Assembly: GCF_002021565.1 (NCBI RefSeq)
Contig: NZ_MSZX01000005.1
Location: 372,027 to 436,026 of the forward strand
DNA length: 64,000 nt
Reading direction: 5' to 3'
Source: Paenibacillus selenitireducens
Lineage (GTDB): Bacteria; Bacillota; Bacilli; Paenibacillales; Paenibacillaceae
Below are positions 30,848 to 41,903 of the stretch, piece after piece. Under the pieces are notes generated by a model, which was not told the origin of the DNA, did no database searches, and saw only the letters and a list, made by a program, of their open reading frames with translations. Positions within the stretch are counted from its first letter, which is position 1. Every line of letters starts with the position of its first letter. The position numbers were made by a program, and so were the translations under genes.

Positions 30848-32212
30848 ATGATACAAACGTTTTCTACAAAACAGAAGTTTAGGCAGTTGCTTGTCATCTT
30901 GCTCCCGATTTTTGTCACCCAGGTAGCGTTACAATGTATGAGTTTTTTTGATACGGTGATGTCGGGAAATTTTAATAAGGAGAATCTAGCAGGGGTTGCG
31001 GTTGCTGTAAGCTATTGGGTACCTGTGTATACCGGATTTAGCGGGATATTCCTCGCTGTAACGCCGATTGTGGCTCAATATATCGGAGCGAAAGAGCGCC
31101 ATCGTATGGCGTCCAGCGTGACGCAGGCGGCCTACTTATCTGCGATTGTGGGTGTAGGGATTGTCATCGTTGGATTTTTTGCTGTTAATCCCTTAATCGA
31201 TTCGATGAATTTAGAGGCAGAGGTTGCTCGCGTAGCGAAATCATTCCTTCATGCCATCGGCATAGGTGTTGTACCCTTATTCATTTATACAGTCATTCGT
31301 GCTACCATTGACGGCCTAGGGATGACCCGCGTAACCATGTTCATTACCTTGCTATCCTTCCCGGTGAATGTGCTATTAAATTACTTGCTTATCTTCGGTA
31401 AATTTGGGTTCCCGCGGTTAGGCGGTGTGGGTGCAGGGGTGGCAACGGCATCAACGTATTTTATTATCTTGGCTGTAGCAATCGTGTTCGTGAAACGAAA
31501 TAGTGTGATGCAAGAACTCGGGTTATTTCAAAAATTTGAGAGTATTAAGTTCTCCGAATGGAAAGAAGTATTGCGCATTGGGTTACCCATTGGGTTATCG
31601 ATCTTTTTCGAAGTGAGTGTCTTCTCTATTGTTACTTTGTTAATGAGTGGGTATGATACGATTACGATTGCGTCGCATCAATCCGCGTTGAATTTTGCCT
31701 CCTTATTGTATATGCTGCCGCTAAGTATTGCGATGTCATTAACGATATTAATAGGTTTTGAGGTTGGAGCCAAACGATATGAAGACGCGAAGAAATATGC
31801 GAGATTAGGGATCATTACGGCGATCGGTTTGGCATGTGTGTGTGCGGTGTTCCTCGTGATGTTCCGTACCAACGTAGCCGGATTGTATACCATTGATCCA
31901 ACGGTCAAAACAATGACTGAAACGTTCCTGATCTATGCGATATTCTTCCAACTATCGGATGCCATCGCCGCTCCCATCCAAGGTACGCTGCGTGGATATA
32001 AAGATGTTAATAGTGTCTTTATCATTGCCTTGTGCTCATATTGGGTCATTGGGTTACCGGTAGGATTTGTCCTTGCTAGATTCACAAGTCTAGAGGCTTA
32101 TGGATTCTGGATTGGTCTAATAACTGGCTTAGCACTTGGAGCCATTGCGCTATTCATTCGTCTAGGAATGATCGAACGTAAGGTGAAGCGCGGGATTGTA
32201 CCATCTAATTAA
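30848..32212 (+). CDS. MATE-family multidrug efflux transporter
   Basis: This is a 454-residue, 12-helix sodium- or proton-driven exporter of the NorM-like branch. The N-terminal half shows PIFVTQVALQCMSFFDTVMS, the MATE helix 1 signature, and the two homologous halves (about 1-225 and 235-450) are evident. GVGAGVATASTYF and the C-half PIQGTLRGYKDVN are further family blocks. The ribosome binding site is weak (GAGAGAGAG). It is followed by a strong terminator. Its substrates are probably cationic drugs or dyes; this is not determined by the sequence. Confidence 0.9.
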   Translation: MIQTFSTKQKFRQLLVILLPIFVTQVALQCMSFFDTVMSGNFNKENLAGVAVAVSYWVPVYTGFSGIFLAVTPIVAQYIGAKERHRMASSVTQAAYLSAIVGVGIVIVGFFAVNPLIDSMNLEAEVARVAKSFLHAIGIGVVPLFIYTVIRATIDGLGMTRVTMFITLLSFPVNVLLNYLLIFGKFGFPRLGGVGAGVATASTYFIILAVAIVFVKRNSVMQELGLFQKFESIKFSEWKEVLRIGLPIGLSIFFEVSVFSIVTLLMSGYDTITIASHQSALNFASLLYMLPLSIAMSLTILIGFEVGAKRYEDAKKYARLGIITAIGLACVCAVFLVMFRTNVAGLYTIDPTVKTMTETFLIYAIFFQLSDAIAAPIQGTLRGYKDVNSVFIIALCSYWVIGLPVGFVLARFTSLEAYGFWIGLITGLALGAIALFIRLGMIERKVKRGIVPSN

Positions 32213-32226
32213 TGCGTGGAAAATAG

Positions 32227-32261
32227 GAAGTCTACCTTCGGATAGAAGGTAGACTTCTTTT
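32227..32261 (+). terminator. Terminator after the MATE gene
   Basis: GAAGTCTACCTTC (32227-32239) pairs perfectly with GAAGGTAGACTTC (32245-32257), followed by TTTT. Confidence 0.88.
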
Positions 32262-32316
32262 GTGCTTTCTGGACTCCGCAATCTGCAAGATGACACCAAT
32301 AGTTGATGTCGATCGT

Positions 32317-33624
32317 CTACATATCGGTTAAAGGATTCGAAGCATCTTGCTCCAGATAGAGATACTTAGCCTGTTCGTTGTAAGCGAACAATTCGGCATA
32401 TCTCCCCCAATCAATGATGATATCTAACTGATGTTCAGCTTCTTCTGATCCGTAATGTTTCTCAAAAACTTCAAGGAAAAATTCACGCGCCATTTTGTTG
32501 TTCGACTTGGATTCCAGAATCCAAGTGATTTTCTCCATCATTGGCACATGCGTGACAACTTGGGTTCGGAATATTTCTTTACGATCCAGCACACGGGCTA
32601 TCGCAAATTCCGCGCCTGTATCTGTTAAGGCAATATCACCATGGTGAATCGTCGCAAATCCAAGCATTTGAGCCGCCTCTACAATAGGTAAGAAATCCTC
32701 CAACGTAAGGTTTAATTGCTCGGCTAATTTATAGAGATCAACGCTGTTCCCAAGGTCTTCAATCAATTCGATGAAACCCGTTAATGCCCCTGCATAAACT
32801 TCAGGCACCTTCTCCATCTTTCGTTTCTGCTCCTCGATGTGCTCCTGCTGTTGGGGTTCCCGTTTCTTCGTGAGAATCGAATAGATCCGATCGACTAACG
32901 AAGAGAAGGCTGAGTCTTGTTTATCGCGCCAGTGCGGCATGCGAATGGAAATATCCGCAGTAACGCATGCGGGGTCTCGTGATAGAATAATCGCACGATC
33001 GGACATATATACAGCTTCTTCGATACTGTGTGTAACCATAATGATCGCTTTCGTTGGGATTTTTTTCTCGGTCCATAACTCGAGCAAATCTCGTTTCAGG
33101 TTTTCTGCTGTTAGGACGTCCAACGCGGAGAAGGGTTCATCCATCAGCAGGATATCAGGTTCCATGACGAGCGCGCGCCCGATCCCAACACGTTGTTTCA
33201 TACCGCCTGACAATTCCTTCGGATAGGCACCCTCAAATCCGTCAAGACCTACCATGTCGATGATCGAGAGCGCTTTACGCATTTTCTCAGCTTCCGTCCA
33301 TGGTTTGTTTTCTAGTCCTAACTTGACGTTCTCAAGCACCGTGAGCCAAGGGAATAGGGCAAAGGACTGGAATACCATACCTACCCCCGGGTTCGTTCCT
33401 TCAATTGTCTGCCCGTTATACAAGACTTTTCCTCGAGTAGGAGGGATTAGACCAGCGATAATCCGCAACAGCGTCGATTTTCCTGACCCTGAGGGTCCAA
33501 GGATCGATACGAATTCACCTTCATGGATGTTAAGATCGATATCTTCTAAGACATTCATATGTGTTCCATTCGGTAGATCATAACCCTTGCAAATTTGTTG
33601 TAGTTTGATCAATGTATTTTTCAT
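32317..33624 (-). CDS. ABC transporter ATPase, NitT/TauT type, with C-terminal AAA-associated domain
   Basis: This 435-residue ATPase energises the fused permease encoded 11 nt upstream. Walker A is GPSGSGKST (43-51), the signature is LSGGMKQR near 138, and Walker B is [12 protein letters not shown] near 158. Residues about 280-435 form an AAA-associated C-terminal domain ([31 protein letters not shown]) found in a subset of these ATPases. The frame extends to 33852 but the GAGGTG ribosome binding site fixes ATG 33624. There is no substrate-binding protein gene. Upstream control by an M-box riboswitch suggests a role tied to Mg2+ status. Confidence 0.88.
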   Translation of the reverse strand: MKNTLIKLQQICKGYDLPNGTHMNVLEDIDLNIHEGEFVSILGPSGSGKSTLLRIIAGLIPPTRGKVLYNGQTIEGTNPGVGMVFQSFALFPWLTVLENVKLGLENKPWTEAEKMRKALSIIDMVGLDGFEGAYPKELSGGMKQRVGIGRALVMEPDILLMDEPFSALDVLTAENLKRDLLELWTEKKIPTKAIIMVTHSIEEAVYMSDRAIILSRDPACVTADISIRMPHWRDKQDSAFSSLVDRIYSILTKKREPQQQEHIEEQKRKMEKVPEVYAGALTGFIELIEDLGNSVDLYKLAEQLNLTLEDFLPIVEAAQMLGFATIHHGDIALTDTGAEFAIARVLDRKEIFRTQVVTHVPMMEKITWILESKSNNKMAREFFLEVFEKHYGSEEAEHQLDIIIDWGRYAELFAYNEQAKYLYLEQDASNPLTDM

Positions 33625-33635
33625 CGTGCTGCACC

Positions 33636-35360
33636 TCAATCTAATTTGAATTTTTTCTCCGAAATCGCGTATAATTTGCGCCACATCAACCGGTTTAGGA
33701 CAACAACCATGATACACATGACGATAATTCCCCAGATAATCTGCGGCCAATCTCCATGCGTCGTTGCTTGGGCGATATAAGAACCTAGGCCAGGAGCCTC
33801 TAGAACGTCGGTTTTCCACGAGACAATCTCCGAAACAATACTTGCATTCCATGCCCCGCCACTAGCGGTGATGCACCCTGTAATGAGGAAGGGGAAAATG
33901 CTGGGTAAAATTAACTTTTTCCAATATTGCCATCGTGTTAAGCCTAGAATGGTCGAAGCTTCCTTCAAATCGGATGGAATGGCCATGGCACCGGCTATGA
34001 CGTTGAATAAGATATACCATTGTGTGCCTAACATCATTAATGGAATCGATCCGATATTCATGGAAATGCCGAATTTAAGATATAGAATGATAAACAATGG
34101 GAAAGCCATGTTCGCTGGGAATGAAGCTAGTACTTGAATAATGGGTTGGGCAATCCGTGAAAATTTGGGATTCAAACCGATCATCACGCCCACAGGTACG
34201 GTCCATATCACCGCAAGTAGGGTGGATACGAATACACGGAAAGCTGTAAGGAGACCGAGTACTAGGACATCAAGCAATTCATGCCAACTGAGTTGAACAA
34301 TTTCATAGACCGCTTGATAGACATAGATGGATACGAACCCCAGTACGATTGCCCAAATCAACCACGTAATGCCTTTGGACACGATAGCCGGTGGTTGTGG
34401 CCAATGAATCGTTCTACTCTTTTTTTGAATTTTTATCTTCGTATCATGGAGGAAGGTGCTTATTTGCTGCTGAATATATTGAATGAAGTGAGCTCGCTTC
34501 AAAATATTGAACGCCCATGATTTCGGCACTTCATTCGCTTCCGTCTGTTCGTTCTTAAACTTCTGCGACCAAGCGACAATGGGACGCCAGAATAGCTGGT
34601 CGACAAGGATGATCATGATGATCATTGTTATAATCGAATAGATTATAGCGGGAATATTTCCGTGATCCGCGGCCATTGCCATATACGAGCCGATTCCCGG
34701 TAATTGGATATCCTGATTCAGAACACTGATGGATTCACTCGCTGCAAGAAAGAACCAACCGCCTCCAAAGGACATCATGCTGTTCCACACAAGTCCGATC
34801 ATGGAGTACGGCACTTCAAGTTTAGTGAAACGAGACCAGCCGCTGAGGCGTTGAATGTCCGCGGCTTCGGCGAGAGGACGGGGAATGGATTTTACAGCGT
34901 GATAAAAACTGAATGTCATATTCCATACTTGCCCGGTAAAAATAGCGAAGATCGAGGCGAACTCTACACCGAGAAGACTGCCTGGAAATAATGCCATAAA
35001 CATTAAGACAGTAGCCGAGAGGAAACCAAGTACCGGCACAGATTGTAGAATATCAATTGCGGGAATCATGATCTTCTCAGCTGTACGATTATAGGCCGCT
35101 ATGCGACCATAAATAAAGGTGAACAATAGGGAAGCGCCAAAAGCTATGAACATGCGGAGTAAGGAGCGTCCAGCATAATAGGGCAGCATGGATGGATCGA
35201 GACTAATGCTTGGTTCATGCTGCGCAGTGAAAGGGACTTGCATCCCTTCGCCAAAATGAGCAGTTAAATATAAGACAGATAATAAGACGAGTATGACCGT
35301 AATATCGGCCCAACCAAATTTTTGTTTGTTACTCATTGGGATAAATCCGTTCCATTTCAT
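33636..35360 (-). CDS. ABC transporter permease, two fused NitT/TauT-like permease domains
   Basis: This is a 574-residue membrane protein made of two BPD-type permease domains in tandem (about 60-265 and 340-560), each with a TauC-like core. The EAA-type loops read [20 protein letters not shown] near residue 165 and [20 protein letters not shown] near residue 455. A fused pair lets one gene supply the whole membrane pore. AGGAGG lies 8 nt before ATG 35360. A hairpin-terminator and a small ORF separate it from the M-box leader. The substrate is unknown: family members import nitrate, sulfonates or pyrimidines, but the riboswitch points to a Mg2+-linked substrate. Confidence 0.87.
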   Translation of the reverse strand: MKWNGFIPMSNKQKFGWADITVILVLLSVLYLTAHFGEGMQVPFTAQHEPSISLDPSMLPYYAGRSLLRMFIAFGASLLFTFIYGRIAAYNRTAEKIMIPAIDILQSVPVLGFLSATVLMFMALFPGSLLGVEFASIFAIFTGQVWNMTFSFYHAVKSIPRPLAEAADIQRLSGWSRFTKLEVPYSMIGLVWNSMMSFGGGWFFLAASESISVLNQDIQLPGIGSYMAMAADHGNIPAIIYSIITMIIMIILVDQLFWRPIVAWSQKFKNEQTEANEVPKSWAFNILKRAHFIQYIQQQISTFLHDTKIKIQKKSRTIHWPQPPAIVSKGITWLIWAIVLGFVSIYVYQAVYEIVQLSWHELLDVLVLGLLTAFRVFVSTLLAVIWTVPVGVMIGLNPKFSRIAQPIIQVLASFPANMAFPLFIILYLKFGISMNIGSIPLMMLGTQWYILFNVIAGAMAIPSDLKEASTILGLTRWQYWKKLILPSIFPFLITGCITASGGAWNASIVSEIVSWKTDVLEAPGLGSYIAQATTHGDWPQIIWGIIVMCIMVVVLNRLMWRKLYAISEKKFKLD

Positions 35361-35383
35361 CGTAAAAACCTCCTTTTAAGCAT

Positions 35384-35413
35384 AAAAAAAGCTCTCCTCT
35401 GCTTGAGGAGAGC
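35384..35413 (-). terminator. Terminator/attenuator just before the fused permease gene
   Basis: On the minus strand GCTCTCCTC (35413-35405) pairs with GAGGAGAGC (35399-35391), then seven T residues. It sits 23 nt before the permease start, so full transcription of the transporter must read through it. Confidence 0.85.
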
Positions 35414-35433
35414 GTGATGATTCCATCGTCAAA

Positions 35434-35604
35434 TCATCCGATATGTATCTTGGCATAACAAATCAAGCCCATAGGGAAATAAAGCCCTGGATTTGGATGT
35501 TGATACACTGTAGGCATACCGTTCGATGGGAATACACTTTTCCTAGAAAGCACAGTTTCATCTAATTCATTCCATTGTCGTATTCGATCCCTACTACTGT
35601 CCAT
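35434..35604 (-). CDS. 56-residue ORF between the M-box and the attenuator
   Basis: The ORF starts at ATG 35604, about 9 nt after AAGGGGGG. The peptide (MDSSRDRIRQWNELDETVLS, ending GLICYAKIHIG) is polar at first, with a weakly hydrophobic, Pro/Tyr-rich end and no signal peptide. I do not recognise a family. Its position between a riboswitch and a second terminator suggests either a small protein made with the transporter or a leader peptide that affects the attenuator. It may also be a chance ORF. Confidence 0.45.
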   Translation of the reverse strand: MDSSRDRIRQWNELDETVLSRKSVFPSNGMPTVYQHPNPGLYFPMGLICYAKIHIG

Positions 35605-35639
35605 TTCCAGTATCCCCCCTTTGTACATACATATGAAAG

Positions 35640-35870
35640 CCCCCAGGGTTTGGTCCCAGGGGGCATACGTTCGCAGCGAAAAAAACGATTCCCCCTAGTC
35701 CAGTTTTAGCACTATGCAACGTAAAGAGTGAAAAGTTCATTCTCTTAGCCACCTTATGAAAAGCCTTAATCCGACAATTCCTGGTCTACCCATTGGTATC
35801 TTTCGATATTTCTGGGCAGTGGCCTATGTTTGCATAGGAGCCTCACCTAACGAGGACATATTCATGTTCG
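35640..35870 (-). promoter_or_regulatory. M-box (ykoK) magnesium riboswitch
   Basis: On the minus strand the leader shows the M-box core in order: CGTTAGGTGAGGCTCC, CACTGCCCAGAAAT, ACCAATGGGTAGACCAGGAA, TTAAGGCTTTT, GGTGGCTAAG and GTGCTAAAACTGGACTAG. A GC-rich hairpin (CCCCCTGGG...CCCTGGGGG, 35643-35665) follows. The CTAGGGGG just after the aptamer core can pair with its 5' arm, which is a plausible anti-terminator. High Mg2+ should therefore repress the downstream small ORF and ABC transporter. Confidence 0.92.
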
Positions 35871-35876
35871 AACACA

Positions 35877-35905
35877 TCTTAACGTGAAACGCAAAGAATT
35901 GTCAA
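35877..35905 (-). promoter_or_regulatory. Promoter of the M-box transcript
   Basis: On the minus strand TTGACA (35905-35900) and TTAAGA (35882-35877) are 17 nt apart, just ahead of the riboswitch. The stretch 35906-36081 otherwise holds no gene. Confidence 0.75.
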
Positions 35906-36081
35906 CCTCATCCCGCACTTTTTCAGAAAAATCTTTGAAAATAACGCATTAATGGGGTTAAATAAATTGCGTGAAATACATATTTCATGCAATTTGCGTT
36001 TAAATAGCCTAATCTAGTATGATTATAGGCAATGATATGAATAGTTAACGGAGTAAATTGACTTTTGTGGGGGGATATTGG

Positions 36082-37020
36082 GTGTTAACGACACAACATG
36101 AAATCATAGATACCTATGACATGGAAGTTGAGCTGTTCTCGATATGGATGAAAAATCAAGGGATGACCAAAGCGACACAGCAAGCTTACTTGAGTGATAC
36201 AAGAAGCTTCTTGCATATGATCTATCCGAATGAAATTGCGAAGCTTGGCAAAATCGATGTGATGCGGTTTTTGTCTGACCGCCGTGAACGTGGAGCAGGA
36301 GATGAAGCGAGGAATCGTAAATTGTCATCCTTGCGGGCTTTTTTCAAAGCCTTGAACGAAATGGAACATATCCAGATTAATCCAGCAGCTCTGATTGCCA
36401 AATCCAAACAAGAAAAAAATCGGATCCCGACCTATTTGGAGGAAGATCAATTAGAATCCTTCTTCCAATCCATTGCAGGAAAGTATCAGCATCGGAATAT
36501 GGCGATCTTATTGCTTATGGCGTTTGCGGGTCTACGGGTGGGAGAAATTCACCGCATGAATATCCAAGATTTGCATCAAGACGGATCTATACATATTTTG
36601 GGTAAAGGGCGGAAATGGCGGGTCATCCCGCTTCCGGAATCCATGCATCAGGTGCTGATCCGATCCCTGGATGAACGTATAGAGCCGAAGCAAAGCAAGG
36701 AGCAGGGGTTTTTCATTTCCCAGTTCGGAAGAAGGTTGTCAGTCCGCATGATTCAGACCGTGGCGGATCAGACGTTTGAGGTCTTGCAGCAGAAGATGCC
36801 TGCTTTGAATGGGCTGAAGTTGTCGAGTCATAAGTTGCGGCATTCCTTTGCAACGATGCAAATTCGGAGTGGAACGGATATACGAACATTGCAAGAGCTG
36901 CTAGGCCATTCCAGTATTGAAACGACGCAAATCTATACGCATATTGATAACAAACAGATGAAAATGGCGATGGACAAAGTGTCCAGTAAGATTCCTTTGA
37001 GCATCAGTTCTCGTAATTAG
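36082..37020 (+). CDS. Tyrosine recombinase, XerC/XerD-like
   Basis: This is a 312-residue site-specific recombinase. An N-terminal SAM-like core-binding domain (about 10-95) is followed by the catalytic domain, with the full active-site set: R152 (AGLRVGE), K175 (GKGRKWR), H250 and R253 (HKLRHSFA), H276 (LGHSSIETT) and Y285 (IYTHI). GTG 36082 lies 7 nt after TGGGGGG; the TTG at 36058 is poorly spaced. The stop codon is part of dif-like site C, and two more copies of that site lie upstream. A dedicated recombinase for these sites is a better fit than the housekeeping XerC or XerD, but this is inferred. Confidence 0.9.
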   Translation: MLTTQHEIIDTYDMEVELFSIWMKNQGMTKATQQAYLSDTRSFLHMIYPNEIAKLGKIDVMRFLSDRRERGAGDEARNRKLSSLRAFFKALNEMEHIQINPAALIAKSKQEKNRIPTYLEEDQLESFFQSIAGKYQHRNMAILLLMAFAGLRVGEIHRMNIQDLHQDGSIHILGKGRKWRVIPLPESMHQVLIRSLDERIEPKQSKEQGFFISQFGRRLSVRMIQTVADQTFEVLQQKMPALNGLKLSSHKLRHSFATMQIRSGTDIRTLQELLGHSSIETTQIYTHIDNKQMKMAMDKVSSKIPLSISSRN

Positions 37021-37046
37021 TGTACATAATAATTATTATGTTAACA
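37019..37046 (+). other. dif-like recombination site C, at the recombinase stop codon
   Basis: This is a 28-bp dif-format site: left arm AGTGTACATAA, a 6-bp centre, right arm TTATGTTAACA. It begins with the last two bases of the recombinase stop codon and has the same orientation as sites A and B. Confidence 0.68.
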
Positions 37047-37212
37047 AAATAATAGTTATGTAGGCTGAAATACGAATCAATGGGACCGACATTACGAGAA
37101 AATGAAGTTGATGTGCATGTCTCGGTGAAGATATTGCATGGGTTAGGCAAGGTTCACTAAATTTTTCCTACCCATCTAGAAAACATTATGCTATATTGTA
37201 AATAACTTAATA

Positions 37213-37305
37213 CGCAATGCACTAGGGGAGCCCGTACGGGCTGAGACGGAAGTTTCCGGACCCTTCGAACCTGATCTGGATCATACCAGCGTAGGGAAGT
37301 GTTGA
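37213..37305 (+). promoter_or_regulatory. TPP riboswitch (THI element)
   Basis: The leader contains CACTAGGGGAGCCC, GGGCTGAGACGGAAG, GACCCTTCGAACCTGATCTG and GATCATACCAGCGTAGGGAA, the full conserved THI-box. It controls the thiamine operon that begins 100 nt downstream by way of the terminator at 37350. The remainder of 37047-37404 has no gene. Confidence 0.96.
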
Positions 37306-37349
37306 GAATGGCTTCATCGTGATGGATGATTTATTTATGGAGCTTGAAC

Positions 37350-37380
37350 AACCACTTTTCTATGGGAAAGTGGTTTTTTT
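37350..37380 (+). terminator. Riboswitch-controlled terminator before tenI
   Basis: AACCACTTT (37350-37358) pairs with AAAGTGGTT (37367-37375) and runs into TTTTTTT. It should form when TPP is bound. Confidence 0.88.
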
Positions 37381-37404
37381 GCGTTGCGGAATGGAGATGT
37401 GGAT

Positions 37405-38010
37405 GTGCGTGAATTACATGTCATTTCAACTGGAGATATGCCATTAGCCCAGTTCACCCGTATTGCGGCTGCGATTCATCCAGATGTGCATGCGATTCAT
37501 ATTCGCGAAAAACGGCGTACCGCTAGGGAACTAAGGGATTGCGTTCAGGAACTTCTGCATCGCGGCATACCTGCACACAAAATTTACGTGAATGATCGCT
37601 TGGATGTCGCTTGGGCAACAAGGATCGGTGGCGTTCATTTAGCTCACCACAGTCTCCCTGTTAAGGAAGTCGCTGCGCTGTCGCATGCGTTGCGCATTGG
37701 TTGTTCCGTCCATTCTGTAGCAGAGGCGAAGCAAGCGGCAAACGACGGTGCGGATTATATGTTCTATGGACATATTTATGACAGTCCATCCAAGCCAGGC
37801 ATTCCTTCCCGCGGGTTAGCACAGCTTCAAGCGGTTGCTAACGTTGTCTCCATCCCTGTCATTGCGATCGGTGGGATTCAACCGGAAAAGGTCACGGAAA
37901 TCCTTCAACACGGTGCGCAAGGCATCGCCGTCCTCAGTGGCGTAATGAAAGCTCATGATCCTGTGGGGCGTGTGCGTCAATATGCCGAAAAGTTAAACGA
38001 AAGAAGGTAG
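37405..38010 (+). CDS. tenI: Thiazole tautomerase TenI (thiamine phosphate synthase family)
   Basis: This 201-residue TIM-barrel enzyme aromatises the ThiG product (thiazole tautomer). Family marks are IHIREKRRTARELRD, IYVNDRLDVA, GCSVHSVAEAKQAANDGADY and VIAIGGIQPEKV. The IGCSVHS histidine is the TenI catalytic type rather than the GxSTHS of ThiE. GTG 37405 follows a GGAG by 8 nt and matches the short TenI N terminus; TTG 37384 is unsupported. It is first in the operon, and no thiE or thiD is present. Confidence 0.87.
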   Translation: MRELHVISTGDMPLAQFTRIAAAIHPDVHAIHIREKRRTARELRDCVQELLHRGIPAHKIYVNDRLDVAWATRIGGVHLAHHSLPVKEVAALSHALRIGCSVHSVAEAKQAANDGADYMFYGHIYDSPSKPGIPSRGLAQLQAVANVVSIPVIAIGGIQPEKVTEILQHGAQGIAVLSGVMKAHDPVGRVRQYAEKLNERR

Positions 38011-38014
38011 ATAT

Positions 38015-39166
38015 ATGCAACGTACGGTTGATGTGGTCATCATCGGTGCTGGCGTGATCGGTTGTTCTATCGCGTATCAATTAGCCCGGAGAGGCATATC
38101 TACACGGGTATACGACAAGAATCAGATCGGTGCAGAAGCTTCAAGCGCAGCTGCGGGCATGTTAGCGGCCCAAGCCGAATTTATGGATTCACGGCCATTA
38201 TTTGATTTAGCTCGTCAGAGCCGATCTTTATTCCCAGCTTTAGCAGAAGAATTAAAGGCATGCAGCGGCGTTGATATCGGGTTCGTCCATCACGGGTTGT
38301 TACGTGTGGCTCGAACTCCTGAAGACGTCTTGACCTACCAGAACATGGCGTCGCAGCATGTGGGGTTAGGAGAGGAAGCCCAGTGGCTATCGCCGGAACA
38401 AGCGCTTGAACTGGAGTCAGGATTATCTCCATCCATTCACGGGGCATTGTACTTTCCGCAGGATGGTCAAGTCTATGCATCCCAATTAACGCTAGCCTAT
38501 GCGCAAGCTGCTGCATCATATGGTGCCGTATTTCAGGAATTTGCTGAGGTGCAGGAGATCATCGAAGATCATGGTTGTGTCACCGGGGTCCGCTTGCAGG
38601 GTGAGGTGATTCCATGCAGCAATGTCATCGTAGCCTCCAGCATGTGGACCCAAGAGCTGCTCAGCAAAAATGGACTGCATGTTCCATTGTTTCCTGTGAA
38701 GGGCGAATGTATCGCGGTAAAATCCATGAAGCCATTATTGCGCCGTACAATTTATACCGACGGTTGTTATCTGGTGCCTAAATCGAATGGCGAGATCTTC
38801 ATCGGCGCCACCGTACATCCTCACTCGTATGATCGCAAGGTAAGCATCGGAGGCATCGCTGCCTTGATTCAAGCGGCTGAAGAATTGATCCCTTCGATTC
38901 GATCGGCAGAGTTCAGTCGTGCGTGGAGCGGGTTGAGACCGCAGACCCCTAGCGGATTGCCTTACTTAGGGGAGCATCCGATGTTGAAGCATGCATTTAT
39001 TGCTTCAGGACATTATCGGAACGGCATCTTGTTAAGTCCGATAACAGGCATGTTAATGGCGGATCTCATCGAAGGAAAGCCACCTGCCGCGGATCTTACA
39101 CCTTTTGCCATTCCAGCTCTTCCGAAGCAACAAAGGGTTAAAGAAGAACTCATTACTGGGGTGTAG
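38015..39166 (+). CDS. thiO: Glycine oxidase
   Basis: This 383-residue FAD enzyme oxidises glycine to the imine used by ThiG for thiazole formation. The dinucleotide fold is DVVIIGAGVIGCSIAYQLAR, followed by AEASSAAAGMLAAQAE, the DAO/ThiO signature. The C-terminal SGLRPQTPSGLPYLGE and GHYRNGILLSPITGMLMADL complete the FAD site. AAGGTAG precedes the ATG by a few bases, 4 nt after the tenI stop. Confidence 0.93.
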   Translation: MQRTVDVVIIGAGVIGCSIAYQLARRGISTRVYDKNQIGAEASSAAAGMLAAQAEFMDSRPLFDLARQSRSLFPALAEELKACSGVDIGFVHHGLLRVARTPEDVLTYQNMASQHVGLGEEAQWLSPEQALELESGLSPSIHGALYFPQDGQVYASQLTLAYAQAAASYGAVFQEFAEVQEIIEDHGCVTGVRLQGEVIPCSNVIVASSMWTQELLSKNGLHVPLFPVKGECIAVKSMKPLLRRTIYTDGCYLVPKSNGEIFIGATVHPHSYDRKVSIGGIAALIQAAEELIPSIRSAEFSRAWSGLRPQTPSGLPYLGEHPMLKHAFIASGHYRNGILLSPITGMLMADLIEGKPPAADLTPFAIPALPKQQRVKEELITGV

Positions 39167-39170
39167 AGAC

Positions 39171-39374
39171 ATGAAGTATATCGTGAATGGTCAATCGGTG
39201 GAGGTTCCCGATCGTATTGTGACGGTTCGTCATTTGCTGGAGCATTTTGGATTATCGAACAAAATCGTGGTTGTAGAAGTGGAGCATCACATTGTAGATA
39301 AGGATCTCTATGCGAGTTATACATTGCAAGAAGGCGTTCGTATTGAGCTTGTACATTTTGTAGGTGGAGGGTGA
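39171..39374 (+). CDS. thiS: Sulfur carrier protein ThiS
   Basis: This 67-residue ubiquitin-like sulfur carrier is thiocarboxylated at its C-terminal glycine by ThiF and gives sulfur to ThiG. It begins MKYIVNGQSVEVPD and ends LVHFVGGG. The extra final glycine is seen in some ThiS proteins. ATG 39171 lies 4 nt after the thiO stop. The frame opens earlier inside thiO but has no ribosome binding site there. Confidence 0.93.
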   Translation: MKYIVNGQSVEVPDRIVTVRHLLEHFGLSNKIVVVEVEHHIVDKDLYASYTLQEGVRIELVHFVGGG

Positions 39375-39377
39375 TGA

Positions 39378-41090
<1,713 letters not shown>

Positions 41091-41135
41091 TAACGTCAAT
41101 TTTTCAATTTACCAGAAGGATGGAGGGAACGTTGC

Positions 41136-41903
41136 ATGTTACGCATTGGACCGCATTCATTTCAATCCCGATTATTACTGGGTACCGGTAAGTTTCCAAA
41201 TTTTGAAATCCAGAAAGAAGCAGTGCAGATTTCGGAGACGGAAATTTTAACGTTCGCTGTGCGGCGTATGAACATTTTTGAACCGCATCAGCCGAATTTT
41301 TTAGAAATGCTTGATTTGGAGAAATACACGCTGCTTCCCAATACTGCAGGTGCATCAACGGCAGAGGAAGCTGTACGCATTGCTAGACTAGCCAAAGCTT
41401 CAGGGTTATGTGATATGATAAAAGTGGAAGTGATTGGAGACCCATTGACCTTATTGCCTGATCCGCTAGAAACGGTGAAAGCTTGCGAAATCTTGCTGGA
41501 AGAAGGCTTTATCGTGTTGCCTTACATCTCAGATGATGTATTGCTAGCCAAGCGGCTTCAGCAATTGGGCGTGCATGCGGTGATGCCGGGAGCTTCGCCT
41601 ATAGGTTCGGGTCAAGGGATATTGAATCCCTTGCATTTAAGCTTTATCATTGAGCAAGCCACGGTACCTGTCATCGTCGATGCAGGTATCGGAAGTCCGT
41701 CCCATGCCGCATATGCCATGGAGTTAGGCGCGGACGGTGTCTTATTAAATACGGCGGTCTCTGGCGCGAAGCATCCGGTACAGATGGCTCAGGCAATGAA
41801 TTTAGCCATTGAAGCGGGAAGATTAGGTTATGAAGCGGGTCGAATCCCTGCCAAACGATATGCGACGGCCAGCAGCCCCACTGAAGGAATGGTTACCACA
41901 TGA
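41136..41903 (+). CDS. thiG: Thiazole synthase
   Basis: This 255-residue TIM-barrel enzyme builds the thiazole from DXP, ThiS-thiocarboxylate and iminoglycine. The Schiff-base lysine is K96 in [29 protein letters not shown] and the phosphate-binding [20 protein letters not shown] are characteristic. GGAGGGAACG precedes the ATG. It overlaps thiF by 4 nt. Confidence 0.95.
   Translation: MLRIGPHSFQSRLLLGTGKFPNFEIQKEAVQISETEILTFAVRRMNIFEPHQPNFLEMLDLEKYTLLPNTAGASTAEEAVRIARLAKASGLCDMIKVEVIGDPLTLLPDPLETVKACEILLEEGFIVLPYISDDVLLAKRLQQLGVHAVMPGASPIGSGQGILNPLHLSFIIEQATVPVIVDAGIGSPSHAAYAMELGADGVLLNTAVSGAKHPVQMAQAMNLAIEAGRLGYEAGRIPAKRYATASSPTEGMVTT

Noticed and set aside
19077-37046. One of the three dif-like sites being the chromosome's own dif
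   Set aside because: The Bacillota dif left arm is ACTTCCTA-like, while all three sites share AGNNTACATAA. Three copies in 18 kb also argue against it. It was not tested against the whole chromosome.
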